Shown here one piece after another: positions 10,155-19,925 of a stretch of 64,000 nt of DNA. Numbering within the stretch: position 1 is the stretch's first letter; each line of letters begins with the position of its first letter. The notes under the pieces were generated by a model. The model saw only the letters and a program-made list of their open reading frames with translations, was not told the DNA's origin and ran no database searches. The position numbers and the translations under genes were made by a program. Origin of the DNA: Hamiltosporidium tvaerminnensis (lineage: Eukaryota > Microsporidia > Dubosqiidae); contig CM061256.1 in assembly GCA_022605425.2 (NCBI GenBank), positions 612,573 to 676,572 of the forward strand. Direction: 5' to 3'.

Positions 10155-11447
10155 CTACACACTCATTAATGCGTTAGATATATATTGTTCTATTCTTTTC
10201 CTAAAATCTCGAAATATAACTTGTCCCTCGAATCGATCCTTTTCATTTATTTGTGTAATTTCATAATTTGAATTTCCAAGAACAAATAATAAACGATTGT
10301 TTATATCGTTTATTGAATCAAAAAAATTCATAAAAATTTTTTTTGAATCTGGTTGTACATTTTCATAAATGATTTTTACAGTGAAACCTCGTTGTAAAGA
10401 AGTATACACGTAAAAAAATAAAAGAGTTGAGTTATTTGATAAATTTATCAGTGAAATTTTTGTTAACCATTTCAATTCGTACTTAAATATTATATTTTTA
10501 AAAATTTCATTTCTAGAATTAATTTTTCGAATGCTAATCTCTTTTTTATCCTGATTTGCTTTTAATACATCCTCGTGTATTTTTAATTGATCTAAACCAA
10601 TTATATAAACGTCTCGTTTGACAAAGGCGTCTTCGTTGCTAACAAGAGGACATCTATGGGCACTGAAACTATTTAGTTGGATTGTTTCAAAAGAATAGAA
10701 GGTGTCTAAAAATACTGGTGTTTCGGAAAAAGTTTTAAAGTGATTTTCAACAGATTTTTGTAAACTATCGTTTATAAAAATAAATACTTTTTTGTCGGCA
10801 AAAATTGTTCTTTTTGCCATAAAATTTATGATTTCACGTAATGCAAATATTTCCATCCTTCTTAACATTCCTGCAAATACTATAAAATAGGTGCATTTCC
10901 TCATGTCCATACAGGAAAAATCATCAGATGCATCATGAAAAGTGTCTTTGGATATAAATTTAGATAATGATTCTACTTTTTGCATTTTATGTTCATTTTC
11001 GGATTCGAAGAAGTCAATATTCTCTAGAACATCCAGATTTTGACTTACGGGAATTTGCTTAATAGAATTTCTTTGCCACTCCAAAATCATTTTCGCAATC
11101 TCGTCAGAAATTGAATGTCTTTTTTCAGCAGTCAACCCACTAGATTTTAACCCAACTCTTACAACATTTAATTTATGTTCATTTTCCTCTACAAAAGAAC
11201 TTATCAAGTCATTTACTATATATGAGCCAATTGTATCTGCACATTGTAAAACACAAATTTTTTTTAAAGACTCACATTTCAATTTCCCAATTCTCTGCAT
11301 CAGATCTCCACACAAATTTTTCACCGAATCGTATACGTCATCAAGAGTTTTTGGTTCGATTTCTTCATAAATTCTATCCAAGGACTGTGTACATAAAATT
11401 ATATTCACCGTTACTAAAAGAATATTCATTATTGAGTTCCTTCTCAT
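10155..11447 (-). CDS. Hypothetical secreted protein, 430 aa
   Basis: This is an intact frame of 430 codons. The N-terminus (MRRNSIMNILLVTVNIILCTQS) has a basic head and a hydrophobic core typical of a signal peptide; cleavage near CTQ-SL is likely. Translation could also begin at Met7, which still leaves a signal peptide. The mature part is mixed helical, with a cluster of five cysteines between about residues 45 and 70 (LCGDLM, KLKC, KKICVLQC) and others at SCMDMRKC and HRCPL. This suggests disulfide bonds in an extracellular or ER setting. There is no transmembrane segment apart from short hydrophobic strands, and no catalytic motif I recognise. It stands alone between AT-rich spacers. A host-exposed or spore-associated role is possible but is inference only. 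Confidence 0.75.
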   Translation of the reverse strand: MRRNSIMNILLVTVNIILCTQSLDRIYEEIEPKTLDDVYDSVKNLCGDLMQRIGKLKCESLKKICVLQCADTIGSYIVNDLISSFVEENEHKLNVVRVGLKSSGLTAEKRHSISDEIAKMILEWQRNSIKQIPVSQNLDVLENIDFFESENEHKMQKVESLSKFISKDTFHDASDDFSCMDMRKCTYFIVFAGMLRRMEIFALREIINFMAKRTIFADKKVFIFINDSLQKSVENHFKTFSETPVFLDTFYSFETIQLNSFSAHRCPLVSNEDAFVKRDVYIIGLDQLKIHEDVLKANQDKKEISIRKINSRNEIFKNIIFKYELKWLTKISLINLSNNSTLLFFYVYTSLQRGFTVKIIYENVQPDSKKIFMNFFDSINDINNRLLFVLGNSNYEITQINEKDRFEGQVIFRDFRKRIEQYISNALMSV

Positions 11448-12649
11448 TTTTTTATATTTAAATTAATTAAATTAAATATTTTCGAAATTTTTTTTCAAAT
11501 TAAATTTTGTCTTTTAAACTGCTTCTTTTAAATAATTTCTATAAATAGCTATTTAAAAGTCTAGAATTGAAAAAAAAATCAATAAATAATATCGATAATC
11601 GATTATTTTGTGTTTAAACAGTATTTTTAGAATATTAAAGAGAAGAAAACAAATCTACAATTAAAAATATTAATTTATTCCCAATATTTTTATCAACATT
11701 TTTGTTTTTTTTAGAAATATATAATCATAAATTTAGGTTTTTATCAAAATTATTCTATGCTTTTTTTAGATAAAAAATTTATAAAAAAAAAGCATAGAAA
11801 TTCTTAAATATTTTAAAAGCATATAGACTCGAGAATTATTCTTATTTTCATGTAAAAAAAATATTTTATACAAATATAATCTTAATTAAGAAAAAATGCA
11901 AAGAATAGAAAAAAAAATCTAAGAATTTAAATTATATTTAGGGATATTGGCAGTAAAAATGTTTTTTTACTAACCTTCTTTATTCAATTAAATCAAACGC
12001 ACTATTTTTATCCAAAAAAATACTAAAACCAAGGTCGAATTCTTTCAAAGGTTCACAATCAAATGTAATACAAGAATCGAAGAGGCACTATCAATACCCA
12101 TCATACATATTCATTATTAATATATATATTAAAAACAAAAACTAGAAATATTTAGATCCTAAACCCCTATCAATATGTTGAAAATCAAAGATTAGCAAAA
12201 ATATACAAAAAAATATTTAAATATGAAAAAAAAAGACAAAATTGAACAAACAAAGAGATTATATTGAACCAAATTAAAATTTAAGCAAATTAACCCTGTA
12301 TTAATCCGCTTAATTCTATAGAATTTATACATCAGAACTTATAAAAACTTTAAATTATATAAAATTAGAATTAAAACTAATTTAGTTGAGAAATTATTTT
12401 AGATACTTTCATACCTAAATCAATGCTGAAAAACCATATCTTCTATTACAAAACAAAAGAAATCATTATAAGGTTAATAGAGTATTTTGGAAATTTTCCC
12501 AAATTTTTTATAAACTATCAAAACTTAAAATACTAAATTCATAGAAATAAATATATTGCTTATCACCAAGAAATATAAAAATCTTAATTTATAATTTTTT
12601 TAGATGATTGTTAATTCTGATTTTAAAACAAAATTTAAGTAACTTTATT
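11448..12649. other. AT-rich upstream region without a supported gene
   Basis: Around 85 percent A+T, with homopolymer runs. I see no gene, RNA or clear repeat. There is no CCC motif at the 11447 start. Confidence 0.45.
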
Positions 12650-13075
12650 TATAAAATTCTTAAAAATGAGTATGCAGAGATAAGAGTGGACACAAGAATA
12701 AAAACCGAAATAGTATTTTTGAATACTCATTCGAATATATATATTTTAGATAAGAGTAAGAATAAGATAACGTTCTTAATGTCGGAATTACTTCAAGAGA
12801 TTCGCTTCGAACAAAATCTATATGAAAGAACAAGTAAGTTCGTGGTGACTAATTTAAGATTTTTTTTTATCAAATGTTAGGTAAATCTGATATGAAATAA
12901 ATTGGTATTGTTACGAAATATTAATAGCTTATTACAGAATATTCGTAATATGAGTAAGAAATAGAAACAAATTCTCCTCCTCAAACAATTCCTTTGATTA
13001 ACAAAGAGTTTTGAAGTTAAGAACTGCTAACCCAAATGAAAGCTGGAACAGACCATTCAGAGATGTAATACTAGA
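12650..13075 (+). pseudogene. Decayed fragment of the RLE retroelement (endonuclease and C-terminus)
   Basis: The frame near 12658 reads LKNEYAEIRVDTRIKTE, then YILDKSKNKITF. This closely tracks LDNEYAQIRVDTRIKTD ... FILDKKKNKITL of the 4213-5889 piece. The RPD of the nuclease core has become HSN, so the key Asp is lost. Beyond 12830 the frame is lost, but the nucleotide match continues (GGTATTGTTACGAAATA against GGTATTGTGACAAAATA; GAAAGCTGGAACAGA against GAGAGCTGGGAGAGA). The match can be followed to about 13075. It is an older copy than the one at 2.8-5.9 kb. Confidence 0.8.
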
Positions 13076-13539
13076 GCCCAGAGACAGACTCAATTTACTT
13101 ATATACAGATATAAATTTACGAGGAATAAAATTTTCAACAAATAATTTTAAAAATTAATTATCAAAAAATATTTGCCAAAAAAATGGCCAAAAACAAAAA
13201 TTTATCTCTAAATATAGAACAAGAGTCAAATAGAAAAATTCAAAAAAAAGATAAAAGCGGTTGAGAAAAGCGAAAGCAAAATATGTCAGAAAAAACCCAG
13301 TAATTCCCATAATCTAATAATATTTTTACATCAAATATTTATAAAATTATTTCCTCATTTCTTATAATTTTTTATAATTCAAGTTTTTTTGTCATCGAAA
13401 TCTTAACTCTCAACAATTTTTCTAAAAATCACATTTTTTGTTCTAAAATTACTGTTCAATCAATAAGAGTATTATTTAATCCAACAATGACTCTATTATC
13501 CATCACATCCTTTCAATACATTTCTATCTCTATGTGACT

Positions 13540-13755
13540 AATATTTAACGGATCTCTAGCCCTATCACACTAATCTTAATCACTTACCACTCTATTAACC
13601 ATCACACTAATATTAATAACTTACCACTCTATTAACCATCAAACTAATATTAATAACTTACCACTCTATTTACTATTACAATAATATTTAACGAATCTCT
13701 AACCAATGATATATCACACTAATCTTAAAACCCTTAACACTCTATATATTTTTAT
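13540..13755 (+). repeat. 37-base minisatellite upstream of the Hsp110-like gene
   Basis: The unit beginning CTTACCACTCTATTAACCAT starts at 13583, 13620 and 13657, exactly 37 bases apart. Degenerate half-units lie on both sides (for example TCACACTAATCTTAA at both ends). The + strand is C-rich and nearly G-free here, unlike neighbouring DNA. It lies within the probable promoter-proximal region of the 13828 gene. Confidence 0.75.
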
Positions 13756-13817
13756 AGAAATTTTTTAAATTCTCTAGAAATTTCTAGAAATTCCATTCTA
13801 TTTATAAGAAAAAAAAA

Positions 13818-13820
13818 CCC
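13818..13820 (+). promoter_or_regulatory. CCC start-proximal motif of the Hsp110-like gene
   Basis: The sequence AAACCCTCCTAACATGG puts CCC 7 bases before the ATG at 13828, after a run of nine or more A. This decides the start together with the Hsp70-type N-terminus that follows at once. Confidence 0.5.
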
Positions 13821-13827
13821 TCCTAAC

Positions 13828-16470
13828 ATGGAAAACATCGGTATAGATATCGGAACATTTAAAACTGTAATTTCTTCTTCTCACGAAAAAGGAAGAATAA
13901 TTTACGACGAACTTTCAAAGCGGTCATTTCCCACAGCCATACAACTTACATCTCCAAAACGAAGATTTGGCAATTTAGTTATTCAGTCACGAATAAAAAT
14001 TAACAAATTGTTTACCACCGACCTCACCGACCAACATAACCTAACACACACAAACATGTTTCTTCAATACTGTCGCCGACTCATTGCACACACAACACCC
14101 ACCACAAACATAACACTTTCTATTCCATACACCTTCACAGACATACACAAACGTACAATTCTTTCTCTTTTCTCACATCCCACCTCCACAGTCACTCTTA
14201 TACAAGACACAACAGCCACTGCATTAGCAAGTTTACTTAAAATTGAAAAAAAATCAAAATTTTTAAATATTATAGACCTTGGATACTCTAAAACCACATC
14301 TTCTTCCTTTACACTTACCTCCTCACTAACTCCTATATACCTCTCTGGTATACCAATAGGTTCTAAAGATATAGATAAAGCTACATTATCATACCTCTCT
14401 ATAAAATACCCATCCATTATAAATCATACACATCGTATAGATATTGATTATATGAAAACACTTTTAAATTCCACACCCACAGTACAAATGTGTATTGAAT
14501 TACCAGAAACATCTCAAAATATAGAAATATCACAACAAGAATATGAAGAAGCAAATAAAGAAGTTTTATTAAATTTAGAAGAATTCTTTTTTAATTATCA
14601 ACAACACATCATTAAGACAAGTAATAGTTTAGAAGATGATGAGGATATTGAAGGGGGTGTTAATAATAACGGTAGTAAATTAGAGGGTGTTAATAATAAC
14701 GGTAGTAAACAACAGGGTGTTAATGACACTACAAATGAACAACAGGGTGTTAATAATAGTACTAATGAACAAGACCCTGTTAATAACACTACTAATGAAC
14801 AAGACCCTCTTATCAATAATAACAATCCCTCTATAATTGTTGTTGGTGGTAACAGTAACAACTATTTGATAAGAAAAATTCTTACAAAATATTTCAAAGT
14901 TTCTTTTAATTTAAACGCAGACGAGTCAGTATCTAACGGGTCAGCATTTTCTACCTTTTTTTATTCTCCATTTTCTTTATCAAAAGTAACTTATAAAGAT
15001 ATTTTATATAACACTATATTTATAGATAACCAAGTACTTTTTAAAAGTGGTACTCTTATACCTTCACCACCTCTTAAAGTTACTTATAAAAAGAAAAATA
15101 ATTTTAGTGTTTTTTTAAAAGATAACAATGATAAAATAGGAAGTGTTAGTGTTTTTCTTAAAGAAGATAAAACAGTAGAAGTTAGTTTATTTATAGGATT
15201 GGATAGAAATGGTATTGTAAGAGTAGAGAAAGTAGAAATTAATAATAAAGAGATAGATGAGTCACAGGGTAGTGTATGTGGTGGTGAGAATGTAGAGAAT
15301 GTAGAGGATAATAGTAATATTAAAGATACAACTACTAAAGACAATACAAATGACAAGGATGATGGTTCTATTATAAATTCTTACAAATTCGAGATAAGTG
15401 GATTAAATCAAGATTATATAAAGATAGCTTTAGAAGAAGAATTAAAATGTAGAAAAAAAGAAGAAGAATATGAAATAATAGGAAATATGAGAAATGGATT
15501 GGAAATGGGAATAAAAAAATTATTACAAAGAATAGAGGTATTAGGTGTGGAGGGAGAGGGAAGAGGAATGGTTGGAGTGGTAGAAGAAATAAAGGAAGAT
15601 TTGGGTTTTATGGAGTTGAGTGGAAGTGTGGAGGAAGAAAACAAATTAAATGAAGAAATTCGAATAAAATTAAAAAATGTGGATAATTTGTTGAGAGGAA
15701 TAGAAGAAGAAAAATATAAAAAAATAAATGAAATTTTGATGGAAGCAGAGGGAGTGGTTAGAGAAGCAGAGAGTGTTAAGGGAGATGTAGGGTTAGGGTT
15801 GGTTCTTTATAAATTAAAAGGTGGGTGTTTTAGAATGAGAAAAGTTTTAAGTGAATTTGAAAATATTGATGTTTTGTTTGGAGAGACAGTGGATTGTAGG
15901 ATTGAGAAGGAAGTTAGAGAAATGATAGGCAAAGTAAGAAGTGAAATAATAAGAAGAAAAGAGGAAATAGAAAGGGAAAGGATTGAGAGGGAGAAGGAAG
16001 AGAGAGAGAAGAAGGATAGTGAGAGTGTGAAGAATGCTGAGAGGAAGGAGGAGAAGAGCGACAAACAGAAGATGGAGGAAGAAGGTAGGAAGAGTGGTGA
16101 GAGGAAGGAGGAGAAGAGCGACAAACAGAAGATGGAGGAAGAAGGTAGGAAGAGTGGTGAGAGGAAGGAGGAGAAGGGTGACAAACAGAAGATGGAGGAA
16201 GAAGGTAGGAAGGATGGTGAGAGGAAGGAGGAGAAGGGTGACAAACAGAATATTGAGGAAGAAGAGAAGGATCAACCTACGACAGAGGTAGAGAATATGG
16301 AGGGTGAGGCTGATTGTGTTATTGTAGAGGAAGTGATAGAGGAGGTAACAGTAGAAGAACAGGGTGTTAATGATAATAAGGAAGGTATTGAGAATAAAAC
16401 CTTTAATGATAATAATTTTATAAAAGAAGATCAAAGGAAAGATAAAAAGGTAAAAGAAGGAGAAGAATGA
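13828..16470 (+). CDS. Divergent Hsp110/Hsp70-superfamily chaperone, 880 aa
   Basis: The N-terminus (residues 4-13, IGIDIGTFKT) is the phosphate-1 loop of the Hsp70/actin ATPase fold. LSIPYTFTDIHKRTI matches the conserved VPxxF...R motif, and IIDLGYSKT (Asp near 150) is phosphate-2, lacking the usual DLGGGT glycines. VVGGNSNNYLI (near 339) is the adenosine-binding motif. The second half is a beta domain followed by long acidic coiled helices, as in Hsp110/Sse nucleotide-exchange factors for Hsp70; there is no signal peptide or ER-retention tail, so the cytosol is likely. Length fits Hsp110 (about 700-850) plus insertions. One is a 10-residue repeat block (about 276-329) inside the ATPase domain, and the other a 20-residue Lys/Glu repeat (about 736-814) near the C-terminus. 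The degenerate phosphate-2 loop suggests weak or no ATP hydrolysis. Sse/Hsp110 rather than classical Hsp70 is my best reading. Confidence 0.8.
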   Translation: MENIGIDIGTFKTVISSSHEKGRIIYDELSKRSFPTAIQLTSPKRRFGNLVIQSRIKINKLFTTDLTDQHNLTHTNMFLQYCRRLIAHTTPTTNITLSIPYTFTDIHKRTILSLFSHPTSTVTLIQDTTATALASLLKIEKKSKFLNIIDLGYSKTTSSSFTLTSSLTPIYLSGIPIGSKDIDKATLSYLSIKYPSIINHTHRIDIDYMKTLLNSTPTVQMCIELPETSQNIEISQQEYEEANKEVLLNLEEFFFNYQQHIIKTSNSLEDDEDIEGGVNNNGSKLEGVNNNGSKQQGVNDTTNEQQGVNNSTNEQDPVNNTTNEQDPLINNNNPSIIVVGGNSNNYLIRKILTKYFKVSFNLNADESVSNGSAFSTFFYSPFSLSKVTYKDILYNTIFIDNQVLFKSGTLIPSPPLKVTYKKKNNFSVFLKDNNDKIGSVSVFLKEDKTVEVSLFIGLDRNGIVRVEKVEINNKEIDESQGSVCGGENVENVEDNSNIKDTTTKDNTNDKDDGSIINSYKFEISGLNQDYIKIALEEELKCRKKEEEYEIIGNMRNGLEMGIKKLLQRIEVLGVEGEGRGMVGVVEEIKEDLGFMELSGSVEEENKLNEEIRIKLKNVDNLLRGIEEEKYKKINEILMEAEGVVREAESVKGDVGLGLVLYKLKGGCFRMRKVLSEFENIDVLFGETVDCRIEKEVREMIGKVRSEIIRRKEEIERERIEREKEEREKKDSESVKNAERKEEKSDKQKMEEEGRKSGERKEEKSDKQKMEEEGRKSGERKEEKGDKQKMEEEGRKDGERKEEKGDKQNIEEEEKDQPTTEVENMEGEADCVIVEEVIEEVTVEEQGVNDNKEGIENKTFNDNNFIKEDQRKDKKVKEGEE
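14656..14815 (+). repeat. In-frame 30-base repeat inside the Hsp110-like gene
   Basis: About five units of 10 codons encode GVNN-type decapeptides (GVNNNGSKLE, GVNNNGSKQQ, GVNDTTNEQQ, GVNNSTNEQD and so on). Each begins with GGGTGTTAAT. The same decamer recurs near 16369 in the same gene and, with variants, in the spacer after it. The block sits in a surface position of the ATPase domain just before the adenosine motif, where an Asn-rich loop could be tolerated. Confidence 0.85.
16034..16265 (+). repeat. In-frame 60-base repeat in the Hsp110-like C-terminal tail
   Basis: Nearly four units of 20 codons encode a Glu/Lys-rich heptad-like segment (GERKEEKSDKQKMEEEGRKS). Adjacent units differ at only a few bases (AGAGCG against AGGGTG), so the array was amplified recently. 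It is fully purine-biased on the + strand. Confidence 0.9.
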
Positions 16471-16479
16471 TAAATAACT

Positions 16480-16650
16480 AAAGGGGTTTTATTTTTATGT
16501 AATTCTATTTTATTATAAAGGGTGTTAATTATTATATGCTAAAAACTTTTAAATAAAGGGGTTATATTCAATAGTAATTCTACTATATTATAAAGGGGTA
16601 TTAATTATCATTTTGTTATAGTGTTATAATAAAGGGGTTTTAATAACCCA
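16480..16650 (+). repeat. G-run degenerate repeat after the Hsp110-like gene
   Basis: AAAGGGGTTTT, AAAGGGTGTTAAT, AAAGGGGTTAT, AAAGGGGTATTAAT and AAAGGGGTTTTAAT recur about every 30-65 bases. The motif TAAAGGGGTTTTA is the complement of the C-run motif in the adjoining block (TAAAACCCTTTA), so the two blocks are inverted relatives. Confidence 0.7.
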
Positions 16651-16724
16651 TATAATAATAGAGAATTAATACCTTTTAGAAACAACAAAAAAAAATATTT
16701 TAATAGAATAAAACTAAACCCTTT

Positions 16725-17235
16725 AATTACCTTAATGTTAACTAAAACCCTTTAATTACCTATAATGTTAACTAAACCCTTTAATTACCTTAATGTTAAC
16801 TAAAACCCTTTAATTACCTATAATGTTAACTAAACCCTTTAACTACCTATAGTCTTAACTAAAACCCTTTAATTACTAATACTGTTAACTAAACCCCTTT
16901 AATTACTAATGCTGTTAACTGAACCCCTTTAATTACTAATACTGTTAACTAAACCCCTTTAATTACTAATGCTGTTAACTGAACCCCTTTAATTACTAAT
17001 ACTGTTAACTAAACCCCTTTAATTAATTATAGTGTTAACTAAAACCCTTTAATTACCTAACCTATTCTCAACTTCTTTAATTACCTACCACTATTCTTAA
17101 CACCCTTTTAATTACTTATAATGTTAACTAAAACCCTTTATTTAACTACCATCATTAGCAACACCCCTTTATTCATCTTACTTTATACTAAGATCCCTTT
17201 ATACCATCCTCTTTATACTAACACCCCTTTATTCA
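16725..17235 (+). repeat. C-run minisatellite (about 28-30-base unit) between convergent genes
   Basis: About twelve units of the form AACTAAACCCTTTAATTACC plus TATAATGTT, with paired variants (ATACTGTT/ATGCTGTT alternating near 16880-17000). They grade into degenerate ACACCCCTTTATTCATC units that reach the stop codon of the 17238-18128 gene. The array would be transcribed G-rich from the minus-strand gene and C-rich from the Hsp110-like gene. It could act as a bidirectional 3' end region; that is inference. Confidence 0.85.
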
Positions 17236-17237
17236 TC

Positions 17238-18128
17238 TTACTTTATTTCTTCACTGTTAATTTTAATGTATCTCTTCTTAACATACTGTTGGTACATTTT
17301 AACAGTCGAAGTAAAAACAAGACCAGCCAAAAGAAAAACAATTCCACCCAACAAAGCTCTCAACCCAAAATCTCTAGAAATTTCTTCTTCTGACTGTATA
17401 ACCTCTTTAGGAACAACATGTTCAGAGACATTAAGATTTACAATTTTTCTTTTACCGTCTTGTAAAATACGTTTTCTTATAACAATGACTTCTTTATATT
17501 TATGAGGATCAAATAGAGGAGAATGCATATTTTGAATTGTATTGGTTATTTTATTGTTTAAATCAACAGAAACATCATCAAACTCGTGGTGGAGAAGGTT
17601 TGTGAGGTTTTTAGGTGAAGTTTTGACTTTTCCTTGTGTAATGGATTTATGAAGAGAATTGTGAGAATTTAAAGATTTTTCGTTTTCTAAATTTGTAGAT
17701 AAAGAATACTCCGGCTTGTCTTGTGACTCAAATGGATCCGAAGAAGGAACAGGCATGTCGTATTTGCCTTGTACTTTTTCCTCGGTAAATTGCTTGCTCA
17801 TCAAATTTTTATTAAAAAATTTCGAAGAAAAATTGTTGGGTTTTGTAAAGGAATTGGTATTTTTGTTGAAAGGTAAATATTTTTGTGATAATTTACTTCC
17901 TTTATTGTATTCTTCGTCATCGGTATCACCAGAATACGGTTTATATCTCGGAATAGAAGAATAGTCAGGTGTAATCTTTTCAATTTCATTATCTTCAAAT
18001 GTATCCTGTGAATATGTGGTATTGTCACTACTGTCTTCCATTGTATGACTTAAATACAGTGGTGGTGGCTGTATTGCAGTGGTAAATAAAATGTAGAAAA
18101 ATGAGTAAAAATTTAGAAATATTTTCAT
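17238..18128 (-). CDS. Hypothetical secreted single-pass membrane protein, 296 aa
   Basis: This is an intact frame of 296 codons. The first ~20 residues (MKIFLNFYSFFYILFTTAIQ) are a signal peptide. Residues ~30-250 are polar, Ser/Asn/Asp/Lys-rich and probably disordered, without cysteines. Residues ~258-276 (ALLGGIVFLLAGLVFTSTV) form one strong membrane span, followed by a basic 20-residue tail (KMYQQYVKKRYIKI...). This predicts a type I plasma-membrane or spore-membrane protein with a short cytosolic tail. No family recognised. It converges with the Hsp110-like gene across a minisatellite that ends at its stop codon. No CCC motif is seen at the start, which is chosen on the signal peptide. 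Confidence 0.75.
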   Translation of the reverse strand: MKIFLNFYSFFYILFTTAIQPPPLYLSHTMEDSSDNTTYSQDTFEDNEIEKITPDYSSIPRYKPYSGDTDDEEYNKGSKLSQKYLPFNKNTNSFTKPNNFSSKFFNKNLMSKQFTEEKVQGKYDMPVPSSDPFESQDKPEYSLSTNLENEKSLNSHNSLHKSITQGKVKTSPKNLTNLLHHEFDDVSVDLNNKITNTIQNMHSPLFDPHKYKEVIVIRKRILQDGKRKIVNLNVSEHVVPKEVIQSEEEISRDFGLRALLGGIVFLLAGLVFTSTVKMYQQYVKKRYIKINSEEIK

Positions 18129-18279
18129 TTTTGTTTTTCTTTTTTTCTTAGTTTTTTATATTTCTTTTGAGTTACATAAGTGTTTCACTATGAAACTTTT
18201 GATTGTAATAAATTGGTTTCAAAATTATTTATAAAATATTTTATAATTTAATTTATAGTTTATTTTTCATAATAATATC

Positions 18280-18440
18280 TTTTAAACTCACTATGGTTTA
18301 TTTTAATTTATCTAAGAGTTTATTTTAAAGTATTATATATTTTATTTGAGTTTATTTTTAAAGTATTATATATTTTATTTTTATGGTATTCTATAATTTA
18401 TTTAAGAGTTTATTTTTAAAGTTATTTTATTTTCTAATTT
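18280..18440 (+). repeat. Degenerate AT-rich repeat upstream of the membrane protein gene
   Basis: The phrase AGAGTTTATTTTAAAG followed by TATTATATATTTTATTT recurs three to four times with a spacing of roughly 48-65 bases. It is noncoding. Confidence 0.5.
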
Positions 18441-18834
18441 CCTTAAATATAATATAATAAATTATTAAAATAACCCCTCAAATAGTATTACCTTGAACAT
18501 AAAAAAGGTTTAGAGATTTAAAAAGATTACATGTTTAGAATTATTTTTATAGGAATTTTAAAGAAAATTTAGAAACTATTTTTCTAATTTTTATGAAATT
18601 AAAATGTGTTTGACTATTTTTAAGAGATTAACATGGTTATGGATTTTAGTAGATAATTGCTCTCATAACACTGCATTAGAATTCTTTAGATACTTACATT
18701 CAAAAGCTTTTCATCTTTAAAATGTTGAGAAATTCGTTTCATACTGAAGAGGTTGCCTTTGTGCTCGTATATTACTTTTGCCTAAAGTGTGTTACTGTAG
18801 TTTGAAACATATTTTAAGAACTTTCAAAACCAGC
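18441..18834. other. AT-rich spacer without a supported gene
   Basis: Nothing definite. Base composition becomes more balanced from about 18640, so repeat family X may extend further left than I could align. Confidence 0.4.
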
Positions 18835-19210
18835 GGAATTCCTACTTACTCTACACTTACCGAACCCAATAAAGTCTCCATTAAGATATATATTGGCAAC
18901 TTAGATAAGGCCTATCTAGACAGAGCAATGTCATATTAACAGATATAACCTGCTATTTAGATTTCCCAGTTTTGTAAAGGTTTTTATTTTTATATTTTAT
19001 CCAAGCGCCAAGTCTTCTAACCCGAAGAGCAAAGCCATTTCCATGCTTTTACATAGCAATTACCTACAAATTAGTCCGGATCTCTGATCTAGTTACATAA
19101 AAAACTACAAAATCAATTTGTAAACAAGGTTTCGTAGACCCCCTTCTACATATAAAAATTCCTAGAGGACACCGAAAATTCAAAATTTTAGTTTCACATA
19201 CTCATGATCA
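18835..19210 (+). repeat. Dispersed repeat family X, copy C
   Basis: Matches the reverse complement of 20460-20890. Shared strings, with small changes, are ACTTACTCTACACTT, GCAATGTCATA, AAGTCTTCTAACCCG and TTTACAT-CAATTA, then the phrase ending TAGTTTCACA-ACTCAT near 19195. It is more diverged than copy A is from copy B and carries deletions. It is in the same orientation as copy A and inverted relative to copy B. Confidence 0.65.
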
Positions 19211-19495
19211 AGCATATAATTTGTAATTGTTTATCTCCTTTTCTCATAAATAATTTAGACAAATGGATTTTTAATTGCAAAACTATTACATTTTGCTATA
19301 TTTTCAATGTATTTATAAATATAAGTCCTCAATATTTTTTTTAATTTCATTATAATTTATCGATATAGGCTATAAAATATACGGTAAAATAAAATTTTAT
19401 ACTTTGATTGTAAAAAATTGGTATTCTCTATCAAAAACACTTCTAATAATGTTTTGAACATCTTGGTAGCTTACTTTTAATCATTAAATGCGCTA
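19211..19495. other. AT-rich spacer
   Basis: No gene or structured feature seen between repeat copy C and the short minus-strand frames. Confidence 0.4.
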
Positions 19496-19687
19496 TTATG
19501 TGTATAGATCTATCTTACTATATGCATATTTAAATAGAGCATGTGATTGTTGTATTTCCAAATTTTGATAGTATATGTATGTATAAAAAGATTCATAAAG
19601 AAGTATAACTGATTTGAATTTCTGCAAGAGATGTTCATATTTAATTTTTTTAAAAAATTGTGCTTTTTCCTTAATTTGTTCAATCAT
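19496..19687 (-). other. Short frame related to the 19920-20204 frame (63 aa)
   Basis: The frame contains EHLLQKFKSVILLYESFYTYIYYQ. This lines up with EHKVLKHILAAKKSYESYILWQ in the frame 233 bases further right on the same strand. The nucleotide sequences also match loosely (TATGTATGTATAAAAAG against the corresponding stretch near 20020-20050). This points to an old tandem duplication of a small coding unit, now probably decayed. No known domain. Confidence 0.25.
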
Positions 19688-19814
19688 AAAATATATTTCT
19701 TACATACCTATTTTAGTACCCTTTTACCTTTTAGTTTCGGCGTTTCACAAATGAAAGTTTTTGATCTTTTTCCTTTTATCTTTTGTAATTTGAAATTATA
19801 GGGTTTGGGCCTAT

Positions 19815-19925
19815 AGATCCTGTGTGGTTATTATCTCACCACAATAGCAGAAATAATTTTAATACGAATTGTACACACTCATTGCCAAAAAGTTGGTTTT
19901 TAATATGGTTAACATCTCTTCACTT
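19815..19925 (+). repeat. Dispersed repeat family X, copy D (fragment)
   Basis: GTGTGGTTATTA-CTCACCAC, then ACACACTCATTGCCAA and ATGGTTAACATCTCTTCACT, follow the order of the reverse complement of 20440-20545 in copy B. It may be the displaced end of copy C, with the 19.2-19.8 kb segment inserted between them. Confidence 0.55.

Noticed and set aside
14064-16434. Several long antisense frames (14064-14417, 15084-15356, 15807-16244, 15847-16434) and the + frame 16034-16291
   Set aside because: All lie within the Hsp110-like gene; their low-complexity Leu/Ser or Arg repeats follow from its purine-rich coding repeats.
17266-18028. Frames at 17266-17505 +, 17716-17964 + and 17801-18028 -
   Set aside because: Overlap the 17238-18128 gene, which has a signal peptide and a membrane span in its own frame.
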